From Chaenocephalus aceratus (taxonomy: Eukaryota > Chordata > Actinopteri > Perciformes > Channichthyidae), in the NCBI GenBank assembly GCA_023974075.1, contig JAMFTG010000190.1, forward strand, positions 67,001-131,000: DNA of 64,000 nucleotides, read 5' to 3'. A program made the position numbers and the translations under genes. The notes beneath the pieces were generated by a model. The model was given only the letters and a program-made list of their open reading frames with translations, searched no databases and was not told the origin of the DNA. Of the stretch, positions 11,010 to 21,889 are shown piece by piece. Within the stretch, counting starts at the first letter, position 1. Every line of letters starts with the position of its first letter.

Positions 11010-11606
11010 TAGGAATATATTGTGATGAAGTGCACACTGACCTGAGCTCCAGGAGTCTCCGTGTTCTCCTCCATGCTGCTCTCAGTTCTCCTTCTCCGGC
11101 TGGGTCTCTGAAATAATCAACACAACTACAGCTGACACAAAACAAGACAACTCAATACAACCGACAGACACAACAAAACTAATCCACAGCTACTTCGTAG
11201 GTTCGTAGCAGAGGTGAGAAGTAACCAAGTACATTTACTCAAGTACTGTACTTAAGTACTATTTAGAGGTACTTTTACTTTACTTGAATATTTCCATGTA
11301 ATGCTACTTTGTCTGCAACAATAGGAGACAGAAATAAAGCTGCTTCTCTGAAGAGGAGAAACTCACAGCTCCAGGACTCTGTAAGTCAGGAGGAGACTAG
11401 AAACAACAAGTCAATAAACTGAGGCTTCATCCTGTAACATAAAGGAGTTACCTCAGAAACCAGTATGCTAACGGCAATAAAGAAGAGTTACCGTACTAAC
11501 ACAATATGCTGAAGGTACAAGGGGAGCGTTTACTCAAACTAAACGGTATGCATATAACTTATGAATATACTGTGGGATAAATAATGTTAGAGAAAGTCAT
11601 TATTAA

Positions 11607-11608
<2 letters not shown>
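11010..11608 (-). repeat. Exon-like module, copy A (inverted relative to copies at 22 and 58 kb)
   Basis: About 600 bases match 21890-22510 in reverse. The part at 11205-11310 is the widespread fish repeat with TACATTTACTCAAGTACTGT motifs. The part at 11042-11170 carries the exon-like unit described separately. Duplicated position and order support an inverted segmental duplication. Confidence 0.85.
11042..11107 (-). other. Exon-like unit with ATG and both splice sites, copy A
   Basis: On the minus strand a TATTTCAG acceptor ends at 11108, followed by a short leader and ATG at 11074-11072. There are eleven codons (MEENTETPGAQ) and a GTCAGT donor from 11041. The arrangement suits a short first coding exon of a fish multigene family. 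Copies at 22398-22463 and 58336-58401 read MEENKETPGAQ. No downstream exon in phase was found nearby. Confidence 0.5.

Positions 11609-11648
<40 letters not shown>
11609..11648. repeat. (AC)n microsatellite
   Basis: A perfect AC dinucleotide run of about 40 bases lies at the boundary between the exon-like module and the foldback element. Confidence 0.95.
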
Positions 11649-11651
<3 letters not shown>

Positions 11652-11882
11652 GCTTTAATATGACCGCTCAGAGGAGAGGAGTTCTCATTTCTTTAAACGT
11701 CTGCTGCTTCCCCTCCTCTCTCCTCGGTTCCCCTCCTCGGTCCTCCGCTCGCATCTCCTGTGGGCGGGTCTAAGTATCGAGGAGGGGACATTTGAGTATT
11801 GAGAAGCCTCTCAAGTGAATGGGGAAGCGTCAACGCACGCCGCTGTGTGGACGGGCCGTGAGCGGTCATATTAAAGCGACGT
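11647..11882. mobile_element. 236-bp foldback MITE with perfect 24-bp terminal inverted repeats
   Basis: Bases 11647-11670 and 11859-11882 are exact reverse complements (the arms contain CTTTAATATGACCGCTC). The interior has opposing CCCCTCCTC-rich motifs and TCGCATCTCCTGTGGGCGGG. Related copies lie at 13341-13530, 32210-32390, 45575-45770 and 47330-47495. No coding capacity is seen and no target duplication could be read. The superfamily is unknown. Confidence 0.85.
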
Positions 11883-12240
11883 CCGTTCATTATTACGTGG
11901 CAACAGCTGCATCATCTGTCGAGTGTTTTGTCATATTTTATAATCTCTGCTGGATCAGCTGAACATTGTTCCCCCACATATTTACTTTGAATTCATTGAG
12001 AGTGCGGTATAATGAGACAATACCAGGCTACAGATGCGGACACACACACACAAATATATTTATATAAATATATACAATTTAAAGTATGAGAGCTCTCTAA
12101 TAACGTAACACAATCAGAGACTGGATATATCCCCCCCCCCTCTCTCTGGTCGCTGAAATGGGGAATTGAAATTACGGGCCAAAAGTTGTATTTACAAGTA
12201 TTAAAAGTAAGTAGTTATGCAATGAATGACAAACGTGGGT
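11883..12240. repeat. Dispersed repeat, inverted copy at 46980-47330
   Basis: Shared landmarks are GTTCATTATTACGTGGCA, GTGCGGTATAATGAGACAAT, the short (CA)n plus (TA)-rich part, a C-run at 12131-12140 and GAAATTACGGGCCAAAAG. A shorter copy is at 45835-45985. It is non-coding. Confidence 0.85.
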
Positions 12241-13340
12241 CACAGGTTCCTCAACAGTGCATTACAAGACATCTATCAATATGTTTTTACCTCCCCCATT
12301 ACACTGTCGTATTCTGCACATTTCTTATACTATCTACATACATAAGAGTATAATTAATATGTATAATATCAGTTAAAATAAGTGCTTCATCTAACTTTGC
12401 AGGAAAGTTGATTGTCAAGTTCCAAAACAAACCATGCAATTTAGACTTTGTCAGGCTTAATATTTATCTGTAGATAGATACCCCCAAAGCTTTTTTCCTA
12501 TTTAAAAGAAGACCTTAACCTAAAGTATTCTTTAATGTTTAAATAAAGCCTTATTAGTTAGCACATCCTCCTATCAGGCACTACACTGTTTTATTCTAGA
12601 TATCATTTGAGTATCTTCTTGATATTTTCTATTCTATATTTATATCATTGACCTTCTACTTTCCCACTATTTTGTATGTAGGCCTACTCTTAATATTTGA
12701 ATGATGTCATAAAATATAACATATTCAAAAGTGCTTTACAAAAATGAAAGACATTAAGAAAAAGGCATTTTAAACAGTCATTAAAAAGCAACACAATCTT
12801 CCTGCATTGCAATTACTCTCAACGTGCAATAACGTGCTTTAACCAGTAGGTGGTTTGGGTTAAAAAGCTGTCAAGTTTACAGTGTTAACAAAATAAAACA
12901 TACTGCTGTTTCCGGTTCAGTTTACGATGAATATTATTTTGTTATTGTTTTGATATTTGTAAAACCCATAGCAACACAGAAAAGATGGTCTTAACATGAC
13001 CCAGTGGTCTAGAAGTTAATAAAAAACAATAATATCAAAACAAAATATTACTACTAACTTTATTGTGAAATTAAAACAGAACTGTAAAAGAATAGTTTCC
13101 GGTCTATTCTGATGCCCGATCTCTGGAGATAAATAAAGAACGACAGATGTGTAATATTAATGCAGCCAAACAATTTATTACAATGCATTCATGTGATGAC
13201 TTTCAAAGAGTAAAGCAAGCACTGCTGAATAAAGTATGATTTTCTCTTTTACGAAACCTTTTTTTATATGGAATGCAGTTGGAGGTCAACCAATCAAAGA
13301 GCTTGAGGACTGATCACGGGGTTTGTCAAGCTAAGCACAT
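12241..13340. repeat. AT-rich repeat related to 42.7-43.6 kb
   Basis: Pieces recur in the interior of the 41.8-44.56 kb element: ATAATATCAGTTAAAATAAGTG (12363-12384 and 42897-42918), TGATGACTTTCAAAGAG (13195-13211 and 43504-43520) and CACGGGGTTTGTCAA. Order is partly scrambled between copies. No coding text was seen. Confidence 0.55.
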
Positions 13341-13530
13341 GGGCCCTTTCTCATTTCTCGAACTCCCCTCCTCTACTCCCCTCCTCGATTGCTATCCTCG
13401 ATACTTAGTCCCGCCCACAGGAGATGCGAGCGGAGGACTGAGGAGAGGAACCGAGGAGAGAGGAGGGGAAGCAGTAGGCGGTTAGAGAAATGAGAACTCC
13501 TCTCCTCTGAGCTGCATCTATGCACACACT
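13341..13530 (-). mobile_element. Foldback MITE, copy 2
   Basis: This is an inverted copy of the 11.65-kb element without its outer 24-bp arms. CTTTCTCATTTCTCGAACT at the left and the reverse motif GTTAGAGAAATGAGAA at 13479-13494 form the inverted ends, with TCCCGCCCACAGGAGATGCG between. Confidence 0.75.
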
Positions 13531-13555
13531 GTACCACACACACCTACACACTGTA

Positions 13556-13895
<340 letters not shown>

Positions 13896-13996
13896 AGACA
13901 TATAAAGAGTAGACGCCGCATCGACCGCTGCTGCCTATTGGCGCTGACGAGCCGTGGGGCCGCCATCTTGGACCGGTCACCCGCTCCACTCTGCCC
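13896..13996. other. GC-rich spacer
   Basis: A short segment with TATAAAGAGTAGACGCCGCA and GGGCCGCCATCTTGG. It resembles common fish MITE interiors, but no ends were found. Confidence 0.3.
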
Positions 13997-15004
13997 CTTT
14001 CACACCAGTGTCTTTTCAGCTCCGGCTCGGAGCTAGAGCCTGAAAAGCGCCGGGTTTTCCTGTTCACACCGCAGCGGCGCCGGCTCTTAGCTCCGGAATC
14101 CGGTTCACTTCCAGCTCCAAAAAATTGTCGGTCCAGAGGCAAGAGCTTTGGAGCTAAGAGGCGACGTCGCTTACGTCTCTCTCACGTCGAGGCGTGCAGG
14201 AAACTAAACCCACCTCCCCTGAACATGGGTCGGCTGTTATGCCTGCCTACAAGCAGTAGTGCCGATAAACACACTTTATAAAGTCAGGCAACACTAACCA
14301 GGCTTCGTGTGATTCTGTTTATTTGTACCTTACTTTGACCATCCGTTCACTGTTATCGATCATTGTGGAGAGAGGCAGACGTGTTGTTTTGTATTATTGC
14401 AGCTATCGGATGCAAGTAGTCAGTTTAGCTTCGGTTGCTATGCCAACATCACCCGTTTGATACCAGAGAAACTTTCATAACAGCGTTGTGATACCAAACA
14501 GCGTCAATTCAGACTGACACACATTCACTTAGGCTAAGGGGAACTGGGGATATGCATCAGCTGCTCGTGTGAGTCGGACAGTGAATACTTTAGAGCGGCC
14601 GCTGCAGTGTGAGCTAACCGGGAGCTAACGGATAAACTCCCGTGGACGAGCAGCCAGCACTGCAGCGGTCGGTAAATGCTGCAGAAACACATGAATAAAC
14701 AATGAACCACGGCACTCTGGAGAAAAGCATCAGGTTGGAGAAGTCGTTATTCAATTTATTCTGGCTTCGTGTGATTAAAAGCAACACGATCATCGACCCG
14801 ACGCAGTTGTTGTTGTTGTGAGCGCCGTAACGCCGTTGGGGGGCAAATCAGCGATGTAAACGGTGACGTCATGACGCAGCAGGGGCAGCTCTGGGGCGCC
14901 AGTGGGCGGTGTGCACAGAGCGGGAGCTGAAAAGGGAAACCGGAGCTGAACCAGAAAAGCTCCCGCTCGGAGCTAGAAACTGAAAAGCGCTGGTGTGAAA
15001 GCCG
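13997..15004. mobile_element. TIR element of about 1 kb (CTTTCACACCAG ends)
   Basis: The left end CTTTCACACCAGTG is followed by CTTTTCAGCTCCGG and CTCGGAGCTAGA. The right end reads the same motifs inverted (CTGAAAAGCGCTGGTGTGAAAG to 15000). The arms resemble each other over about 60 bases with mismatches. No transposase frame was recognised. A target duplication was not evident. Confidence 0.6.
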
Positions 15005-15676
15005 CATCAGTGTAATCTGTCCGGCAGGTGCAATGAAGTGTCAGCGCATTTAATCAATCATAACTCGCTGAATACAAAACTGATTTTCACGTTTTTTTTC
15101 TTTCTACAAACGTCATGTATGTAGGCATGATACCGGACACATGATTCGGCGTATTTGAATATTCATAGTAGGCTTAACAGCAATAGAATATTCTGGTATT
15201 TGATAGCCTATATGTTATGTATGCTAGGTATTTTGCAAAAGACACACGATATATAATGTAGGCTAATATATACACACACACACACACACACACATATAAA
15301 AAAACACTAATGGTCTATATGATAGAGAAGCAGAAGCAGATTGTGTAGGCCTACTACTCAGCTATTTTAATAAGTTGAAAAATGAAGAAACAATAATACA
15401 TTATACATAGACAGAAGTTATATATCAGTAAAAATGAATATCTATGTCAGAAAAAATGAAAATCTACATCTATATTTATATAAAAAATGTAAATGTTCAA
15501 GTTAAACACAAGAACATGACACCACCCCGCCCCAAACCATATTTACACAAAGTTGCTCATGAAAGTTTAAATGAGCTAAAAGCCCTGAAACAGGACTGTT
15601 TTGCAGAGCTTCTTTCTCGTGCTCCCTTTCCGCAGGTCAAGAGAGGTGAGTCTGGCAATGTGGTGTAGTCTTATTT
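15005..15676. other. AT-rich stretch; one unassigned short frame
   Basis: A short (CA)n lies at 15273-15293 and a (TA)-rich run around 15470-15485. From 15520 to 15644 a plus-strand frame (KPYLHKVAHESLNELKALKQ and onward) ends in AGAG followed by GTGAGT, a good donor. This could be an exon fragment, but no homologue is recognised and no acceptor is convincing. Confidence 0.3.
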
Positions 15677-17919
15677 TCAGAAACACAGCCAATGACAACA
15701 AGTTGGAATAATGGTTGTCGATGCCAAACTGCGTCTCCTCAATGTGTTCCCAAGCTGAAAAACATCCTCCGTTCCAATCTCCTCCCGGACGATGTAGGTG
15801 ACTGTGGACACCTTTGGAGCTTGCCTTGTTGAAGCTTGGCGAATCCCCCTCTCTGCAGCTCTCAGCACCTTCACTGTGCCTTGTGATGGAATCACTAGGC
15901 CACCGTTGTTTTTCAGGGCTAGAAGGTGGTAGCTCTCATCAAATGATGAAGGTACAGCATCTCTGACCAAGCTTGCACGGCACACATCACAGGACAGCTT
16001 TCGCAGAATCTGCCGGACTACAAATCCTGCGATGTAGACCAGCGCATTTTCCACCAGACCACCAAACCGAATGGGAAGATAGCTGTGGTCACTCACAACA
16101 GCCGAAATGTTGGCGAATGGAGATGGGTGCTCTTCAGCAGTTTCAGCAGAGGACATGTCTACCGCAGACAGGGACACAGTGTGATCTTGGCGCTGCCACG
16201 TTGCCTGTCTCACTTTGAAACACCGAACCATCAGGCGGCGGAAGATGGCCTGGAACTGGCGTGCAGATGGATTGTTATTCCAGCCACCTTGTATGGAAAA
16301 CAGGCACACAATACATACATTACTCATAAGTCATTTTCAGAATTTATTGCAATTAAAAGAACATCAACCCTACCTGACGCTCTGATGGAATTAAATAGGA
16401 GCTCCAAGTGATCCTGGCTGAACCTGTAGGTGAGGACATACCGCTGAACTTGGAGCAGTTCAGGAATCATCAGCATCAACGTGTTGATGTTAATGACAAA
16501 TCCGATGACTGACAAGTACCTGCAAAAGAAAAACATGTTATTACTCTGATCATGGCAAACCATATACAGTATACTTGTAGGACACTTAGCTAACTAGGAA
16601 CAATGTAATTGCAGAACTGGGATAACTTGAGAACAAGAAGACAGGCAATACATACCATTTTGACACCGACATGTGCTTGATGTTGTGTGATACGTACCAT
16701 TAGAAGCATCTGGGACCTCAAAAACAATGAATACAAGATCATTCAAATAGAAACAAAACTGCAGATTGAAAAACATTGAAAGAAGAGAACATCATTTCAA
16801 CATACATACCCTCCTTCTAACACCTGCAAAACTTGATGTTGTGTAATACATACTATTTAGAAGCATCTGGGACCTCAAAAACAATGAATACAAGATAATT
16901 CCAACACACAAAAGTGAACACAGAAAAACATTGAAATAAAAGAGCATCATGTTAGCAGACCAAACTAAAGGAAAACACGTAACAGTAGCATCATATGAAC
17001 CTGATGTAGAGAACAGAGCATCTTATGAACTCGATGCATAACGGACAGAGTATCGTTGAACTCATGTCGTGAACTTTTCATGCATGAATAACAAGCACTA
17101 TTTTAATAGACCTCTTAGATCGTGAAGTGGTGTTCCATCTTTTGCCACCAAAGTGAGCAAGTACTCCCTGGCTCTTGACAAAAATGCTTTCCTCTCTCTC
17201 CACTTCAAAGCACCCAAGGGATATTTGAATCCTTTGGCACGAGGATTGCCTCCATTCATTGTATCAAACAGCCTGTCAATAATCTATAAAGAAATATCGG
17301 CATCTAAATCACTATCATTAAAGTGTTTCATTAGGTATCAGATAGTTGTAATCAATACTCATCTATTCAATGTATAAAGAGAACAGAGTACTTATTTCTA
17401 AACTGTATGTTCAACGTGCAACATGCAAACTTAGTATTTGCTTGACTTCCTTCTCTCCATAGGCTGCTTTGTGCTACAGCACATTTCACACATAGCTTTA
17501 CCACTCTAACATGTGTGAAGGTATGTGTAAGGTTATATACAAACTTTTGTATTTATGAATATGCAATATCACGGTTCATGAAAATATTTGCATGTTGAAC
17601 TTAGAGAATTATCAACAAATTGTTCCTGATGCTCAAATCACATATTGATCAATTATTTAAAAACAAACACGTACTTGGTTCTTAATCACTAACTGTTTAC
17701 CTCAATGAATTCTGCCGTTGCCTCACAGTCTTTAAACTGAGAGTGCCTAAGATCCCTCACCGTGCGGAGAACGACTGACGCGGAGCGACTCAGGGACACC
17801 CTCATCTTGTGTTCTCAAAGTAGACTTGTTTGTCTGTGATTTTATTGGCAGCATGCAGTCCGTCTTTTTTTTGCACATCACTTGATCTGTCCGGTGGTCA
17901 TTGCAATTGGACTGTATGC
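15677..17919 (-). pseudogene. P-element (THAP9-like) transposase relic with introns
   Basis: Four minus-strand blocks read like the central and C-terminal parts of P-element transposases. Exon 17919-17701 has GLHAANKITDKQVYFEN, then after a 1-base deletion RVSLSRS and EATAEFIE. Exon 17283-17112 has DRLFDTMNGGNPRAKGFKYP. Exon 16519-16374 has YLSVIGFVININTLM and FSQDHLELLFNSIRASG. Exon 16287-15677 begins GWNNNPSARQFQAIFRR and contains VYIAGFVVRQILRKL. The 86-base intron 16373-16288 has GT-AG ends and joins SG to GWNNN in frame. The exon at 17.8 kb is frameshifted and has a further in-frame stop upstream. No THAP domain or termini were found here. The family normally inserts with 8-bp duplications. 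Confidence 0.82.
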
Positions 17920-18734
17920 CTGCAGAGAAAGATTCAGTCACTGCTCAAACAAGTACAAACAGCAACATGTTGATCATCACGTCCAGCCATAACTGTGCAA
18001 ATGAACAGACAACAATATTTAGATACAACTTTTAGCAGCAGAGACATAACTTATACAAATAGGTCTAAAACAATCATCATTTACCTGCAACATATTACTA
18101 ACTTCAGCATGTGGCATGCATCCATCATTACAAATACTTTGTCACCAGTCGAGGGATGCGGGACACTGGTTTGAAGTGGCTCCTGTGGGTTTCCCTTCAG
18201 CTCACACCCAAGTTGGTTGCACATGCAGGAGTTAAACCGTGCATGTCAAAATAATGGTTGACTGTCTACAGATGCCCCTGGACACTGACGAGGACCACTC
18301 CTATAACAGGAGGCCTTACAGCTTCCTTCCTAAAGAGTCGGTTAGTGAATGGACACATTACAGTGTGCAACCCCTGATGCATGTGATTTTATAATATTAC
18401 ATATACATACATATTAATCATATACTTCTTTATACCATCTTGTCTTATCAGTGAGATGGAACTTTGTTCTCATGACCTCGCCAAGAACATGAGTGAGGAA
18501 GCGCACCAAAGGCTGAAGGACTTGTGAAAGATTCCGAGGAGTTTTTAAATAGGCTTTAAACTCCTGCAGGTCAATATTTGTTTAAGTTGACCAGCTCTGA
18601 TTTTCCACATGATGTCCTGTTCAATAAATGTTCATTGAGGAAAACGGTATCAGTGTCTTATTTTATATACATCACAGTGAATGCTGAACTTGCCGGACCA
18701 TATACTGTAGTTGAAAGTACACAATGAAACACTG
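17920..18734. other. Unassigned sequence upstream of the P-element relic
   Basis: Short frames exist (for example minus-strand text around 18540-18450 reading LSQVLQPLVRFLTHVLGEV, bounded by possible splice sites), but no family is recognised. It could hold further decayed exons of the P-element-like gene. Confidence 0.3.
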
Positions 18735-19045
18735 GCTTGCTTGTATTAAATCAATACAATTCCCACATGCCCTACCCCGGAACCTGCGGTCTTCAGACTC
18801 TGGCCCCCCGCACCAACCTGCGATCCTTCGGGGACAGAGCCTTCAGTATGGCAGCCCCCACTCTCTGGAACGCTCTCCCTGCGGAGATCTGCAACATCCC
18901 CACGCTTGACGCCTTCAAAAGGGCCCTCAAGTCCCATCTGTCTGCCAAGGCCTTTGGCCCCAAATCTATTTGTTTTGTTCTTCTTTTTAAAGCGACCTTG
19001 GGTCTCATGAAAGGCGCTATATATATATCTTATTATTAATACATC
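18735..19045 (+). pseudogene. LINE 3' end fragment
   Basis: The plus-strand frame reads a LINE RT C-terminus (PRTNLRSFGDRAFSMAAPTL, then WNALPAEIC and FKRALKSHL). It is followed by a 3' tail CTTGGGTCTCATGAAAGGCGC and a TATATATA/TTATTATTAAT end. Upstream LINE sequence is absent, so it is a typical 5'-truncated insertion. Confidence 0.8.
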
Positions 19046-19500
19046 ATTGGAACGGTACCTCCAGTATGCCTACATGACAAGCATTTTTATAATATACAGT
19101 AAACATATCTTTGACTTATTGCAAAATTATAAAATGAAATTCACCCCTGCTGTCATTCTGGCTTTCACTGTTCAAATGAGATGTCAACCATCAAAATGGG
19201 ATAAGGGGTTCCAAGGGGTTCTCAAACGGATAGGTTATTAATTTATTTGCCTAATAGTTGCTTAAAATGCTACAATAACATGCCATGTACATAGACTGTA
19301 TATATAAAGGCCATGTACGGTCTCTCAGCCACCGTAGGCGGCGTAGTAGGGGGCGTGTTGTGTAGTGTCGTCAATTCGCTTTTCATTTGACATGCCTCTG
19401 CCATGCCTCTCAGCCACCGTAGTGTCGTGTCAGGTGGGCGTGTCATGTACCGTCGTGTACCATCGTGTACTGTCCGCGGTCGCAGCTAGACCATATTGTT
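19046..19500. repeat. Short internal repeats with TCTCAGCCACCGTA
   Basis: The motif TCTCAGCCACCGTAG occurs at 19322 and 19409, each followed by GT-rich GTCGTG words; CATGTACCGTCG/CATCGTGTAC words recur. The start ACATAGACTGTATATATAAAGG is common in fish MITEs. No gene is seen. Confidence 0.4.
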
Positions 19501-19539
19501 TTTTTGAGCGTTTATAAAGTGTCACTTACTAAGTGACAC

Positions 19540-19812
19540 TCAAATTCAAACAGTTTCAACCAGTCAGAATCGAGACGAGGCAGTGCATTGAATCACCTGA
19601 TTGGACGGCGAACCAACTGTGATTCATTCAGGCAATGAAGCAGTTGCTGGTTCGGACGTCACATGTCACGTGATTTGAAGCAGTTGCCGCTACGGACCTC
19701 ACATGTCACGTGATTTGAAGCAAGCTTCGAAGCACTGCTTTTATGGAATAGGAAGTCCAGGGTTGAAGCTCCGTTCGAAGCTTCAGTGTCAAACTGGCAT
19801 CACGAGCCATCA
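19540..19812 (-). mobile_element. hAT right end (CATCACTA) with a two-copy 43-bp repeat
   Basis: CACATGTCACGTGATTTGAAGC occurs twice (19659 and 19702). The segment then reads AAGCTTCGAAGC and ends GCCATCACTA, as does the hAT at 44879-46649 (TAGTGATG/CATCACTA ends). The other end was not found. Confidence 0.5.
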
Positions 19813-19814
19813 CT

Positions 19815-20330
19815 ACTAAAAGCTATTGGCTAACAGCTAAAGTCTAAAAGCTAAAGTTTAACATGAAACGTCTAACAGCTAAAGTCTTAAAGTCTATCAG
19901 CTACAGTTATTATTCCAGTTAGGCTCTGGGTGAGTAACAGTTGATTTGTAATGCTAAGCTGACTTTATTTTAGTTATTTATTACACCAGTTGTCTTTAAG
20001 ACAGTTTGAGTTGTGTTGGTGCTATTTACCATAGATATAGTTTTAAATATATGCTTGTTAGCATCGCCATTCAATGTGACGCAGCATTTTCCCCATTGAA
20101 ATGAATGGGGTTCTTCAGTTAGCAGCTAGCGCTAAGCTAAGCGACGGTTTAGCTCATTAGATAAATAGATATACTTTATTTAAATAATTATTTACCTTAA
20201 ACTGAGAAATGATTGTGTGACAGCAGAAGTGTTTTCAGGCATTACACAAGTTAAGCATATTTAAAAGATACAATAAGATATAATAAAAAGGAAGCATTAG
20301 CAGCAAGTTTACACACGGGACCCATATCAC
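19815..20330. repeat. 510-bp dispersed repeat S, copy 1
   Basis: It is nearly identical to 56885-57400, same orientation, including CAGTTATTATTCCAGTT, ATTGAAATGAATGGGGTTC and the end GCAAGTTTACACAC. Flanks differ completely. It has no coding text, terminal repeats or poly-A tail that could be recognised. Confidence 0.85.
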
Positions 20331-20800
20331 TAGAGTATCTAAAGAATACACAATATACAGAAAATACTGTATACATGGAGTACATTAAACAGTCTTACTG
20401 GCTAATGTTTGCTTTCTGTGTTAACTTAGTGATAGTTAATGACACAGATAGCGTTATTACCGTGGTTCAAACAACCGTTAATGTCACTTTCTATGTGAAT
20501 AAAGTCATTTTAATGAAATAAAAGTGAACAAACTGTGAGCTGTAAGTTAGAATGTGAGTTGCTCCACAGATTATGATGAATTATATCTAAATATTTGTAT
20601 TGTATTAATAATAATTTACACAGAAAATCAACTTGTTATCGTAATGGTTAAAGTCATTTGCATGTAATGTTAATAACTATCTGACCGTTCTATAATGTTC
20701 TCCTCTGCTTAACATCACATTGACTAAATGGATCAATTTGGATCATGTTTACGTCACAGCAGCATAGATGAGACAAGGCACTGCACATGATGTGATAAAA
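20331..20800. other. AT-rich non-coding sequence
   Basis: No open frame with a recognisable motif and no match to the rest of the window was seen. Confidence 0.5.
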
Positions 20801-20802
20801 CA

Positions 20803-20826
20803 CTGTGTGTGTGTGTGTGTGTGTGT
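20803..20826. repeat. (GT)n microsatellite
   Basis: A short perfect GT run directly before TTTCCGCTAGG, which resembles a hAT terminus. Confidence 0.9.
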
Positions 20827-20935
20827 TTCCGCTAGGATTTTTTTCTCGCCGGTCAAATGTCCGGGCAGAACTTATTTTACCGGACAAATGTGAAACTTAC
20901 CGGTCATATTTCAATAATAAGAGTTGTGTAGCAGA

Positions 20936-21228
20936 GTTTCCGTTAGCAGGTAATTACCGGACTATGAGCAGATATGCTTCAGTTTAAAACTCAGTTCACG
21001 GGGCTCATTTTTATATTGCTTCAGTTTATAATCCTAACAGATTCATTTTTCAATAAATGATACAACAAACAAACATAATTTTACATTCAAACAAACACTT
21101 GTAGTAGATAACGTACATTATTCAAAAGTTTACATTACATTTGAATAATAACACGGGAGAAACGGAGCCTCTCTTTTCCTCTCTCTCCTCCCTCTCTCTC
21201 CCTCTCTCTCTCTCTCCTCTCCCTCTTT

Positions 21229-21259
<31 letters not shown>

Positions 21260-21329
21260 CTCTCCCTCTTCCCTCTCTCTCTCCCTCCCTCTCTCCCTCT
21301 CTCCCTCTCTCTCCCTCTCTCTCCCTCCC

Positions 21330-21360
<31 letters not shown>

Positions 21361-21868
21361 CTCTCCCTCTTTCCCTCTCTCTCTCCTCCCTCTCTCTCCC
21401 TCTCTCTCTCTCTCCCTCTTTACCTCTCTCCCTCTTTCCCTCTCTCTCTCTCTCCCTCTTTCTCTCCCTCTCTCTCCCTCCCTCTCTCTCTCCCTCCCTA
21501 TCTCCCTCTCTCTCTCTCTCCTGACAGCCCGTGAGTTTCTCCTGCAGCTCGCTAAACAGAGGGCGGGGCTTCAGGTGATTATACAGAGCTGCGTGTCTCG
21601 GTCAGACTCAGCAGCTGATCTGTTCTCTCTCGCGTCCGGTTATACTTCACTCGCGTTTATGTCCATATCGATCAGATCCAGCTCTCCTGATCGGCCTTTA
21701 TAGAGAGCACCGATCAAACTATTAAGAGTGAATATCGGCCGATAATGACCGGCGGCCGATCGATCGGAGCCTCCCTAATTATTACCAGACATTTTGACCG
21801 GCAGGTTTTGAATTTACCGGTTTTTAATAAATGTTACCAGCTAAAAACCGGTAATTACCGTTTAACGG
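20936..21868. mobile_element. hAT-like element with CAGRGTTTCCGTTA termini, holding other repeats
   Basis: The left end near 20933 (CAGAGTTTCCGTTAGCAGG) and the right end near 21868 (inverted: CAGGGTTTCCGTTAAACGG) are both followed inward by TAATTACCGG. The interior holds the CCGATCGATCGG-type hAT fragment (21150-21777) and a long CT tract. GT repeats on both sides hide any target duplication. Confidence 0.6.
21171..21523. repeat. CT-rich microsatellite tract
   Basis: About 350 bases of (CT)n with CCCT and TTTCC interruptions. The paralogous locus at 3855-3880 has only a short CTCTCTCCCTCTCC tract, so the expansion is specific to this copy. Confidence 0.95.
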
Positions 21869-21889
21869 AAACCCTGGTGTGTGTGTGTG

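Noticed and set aside
21141..21524. 127-codon Ser/Leu/Pro-rich frame
   Set aside because: It is the CT-rich tract translated; low complexity only.
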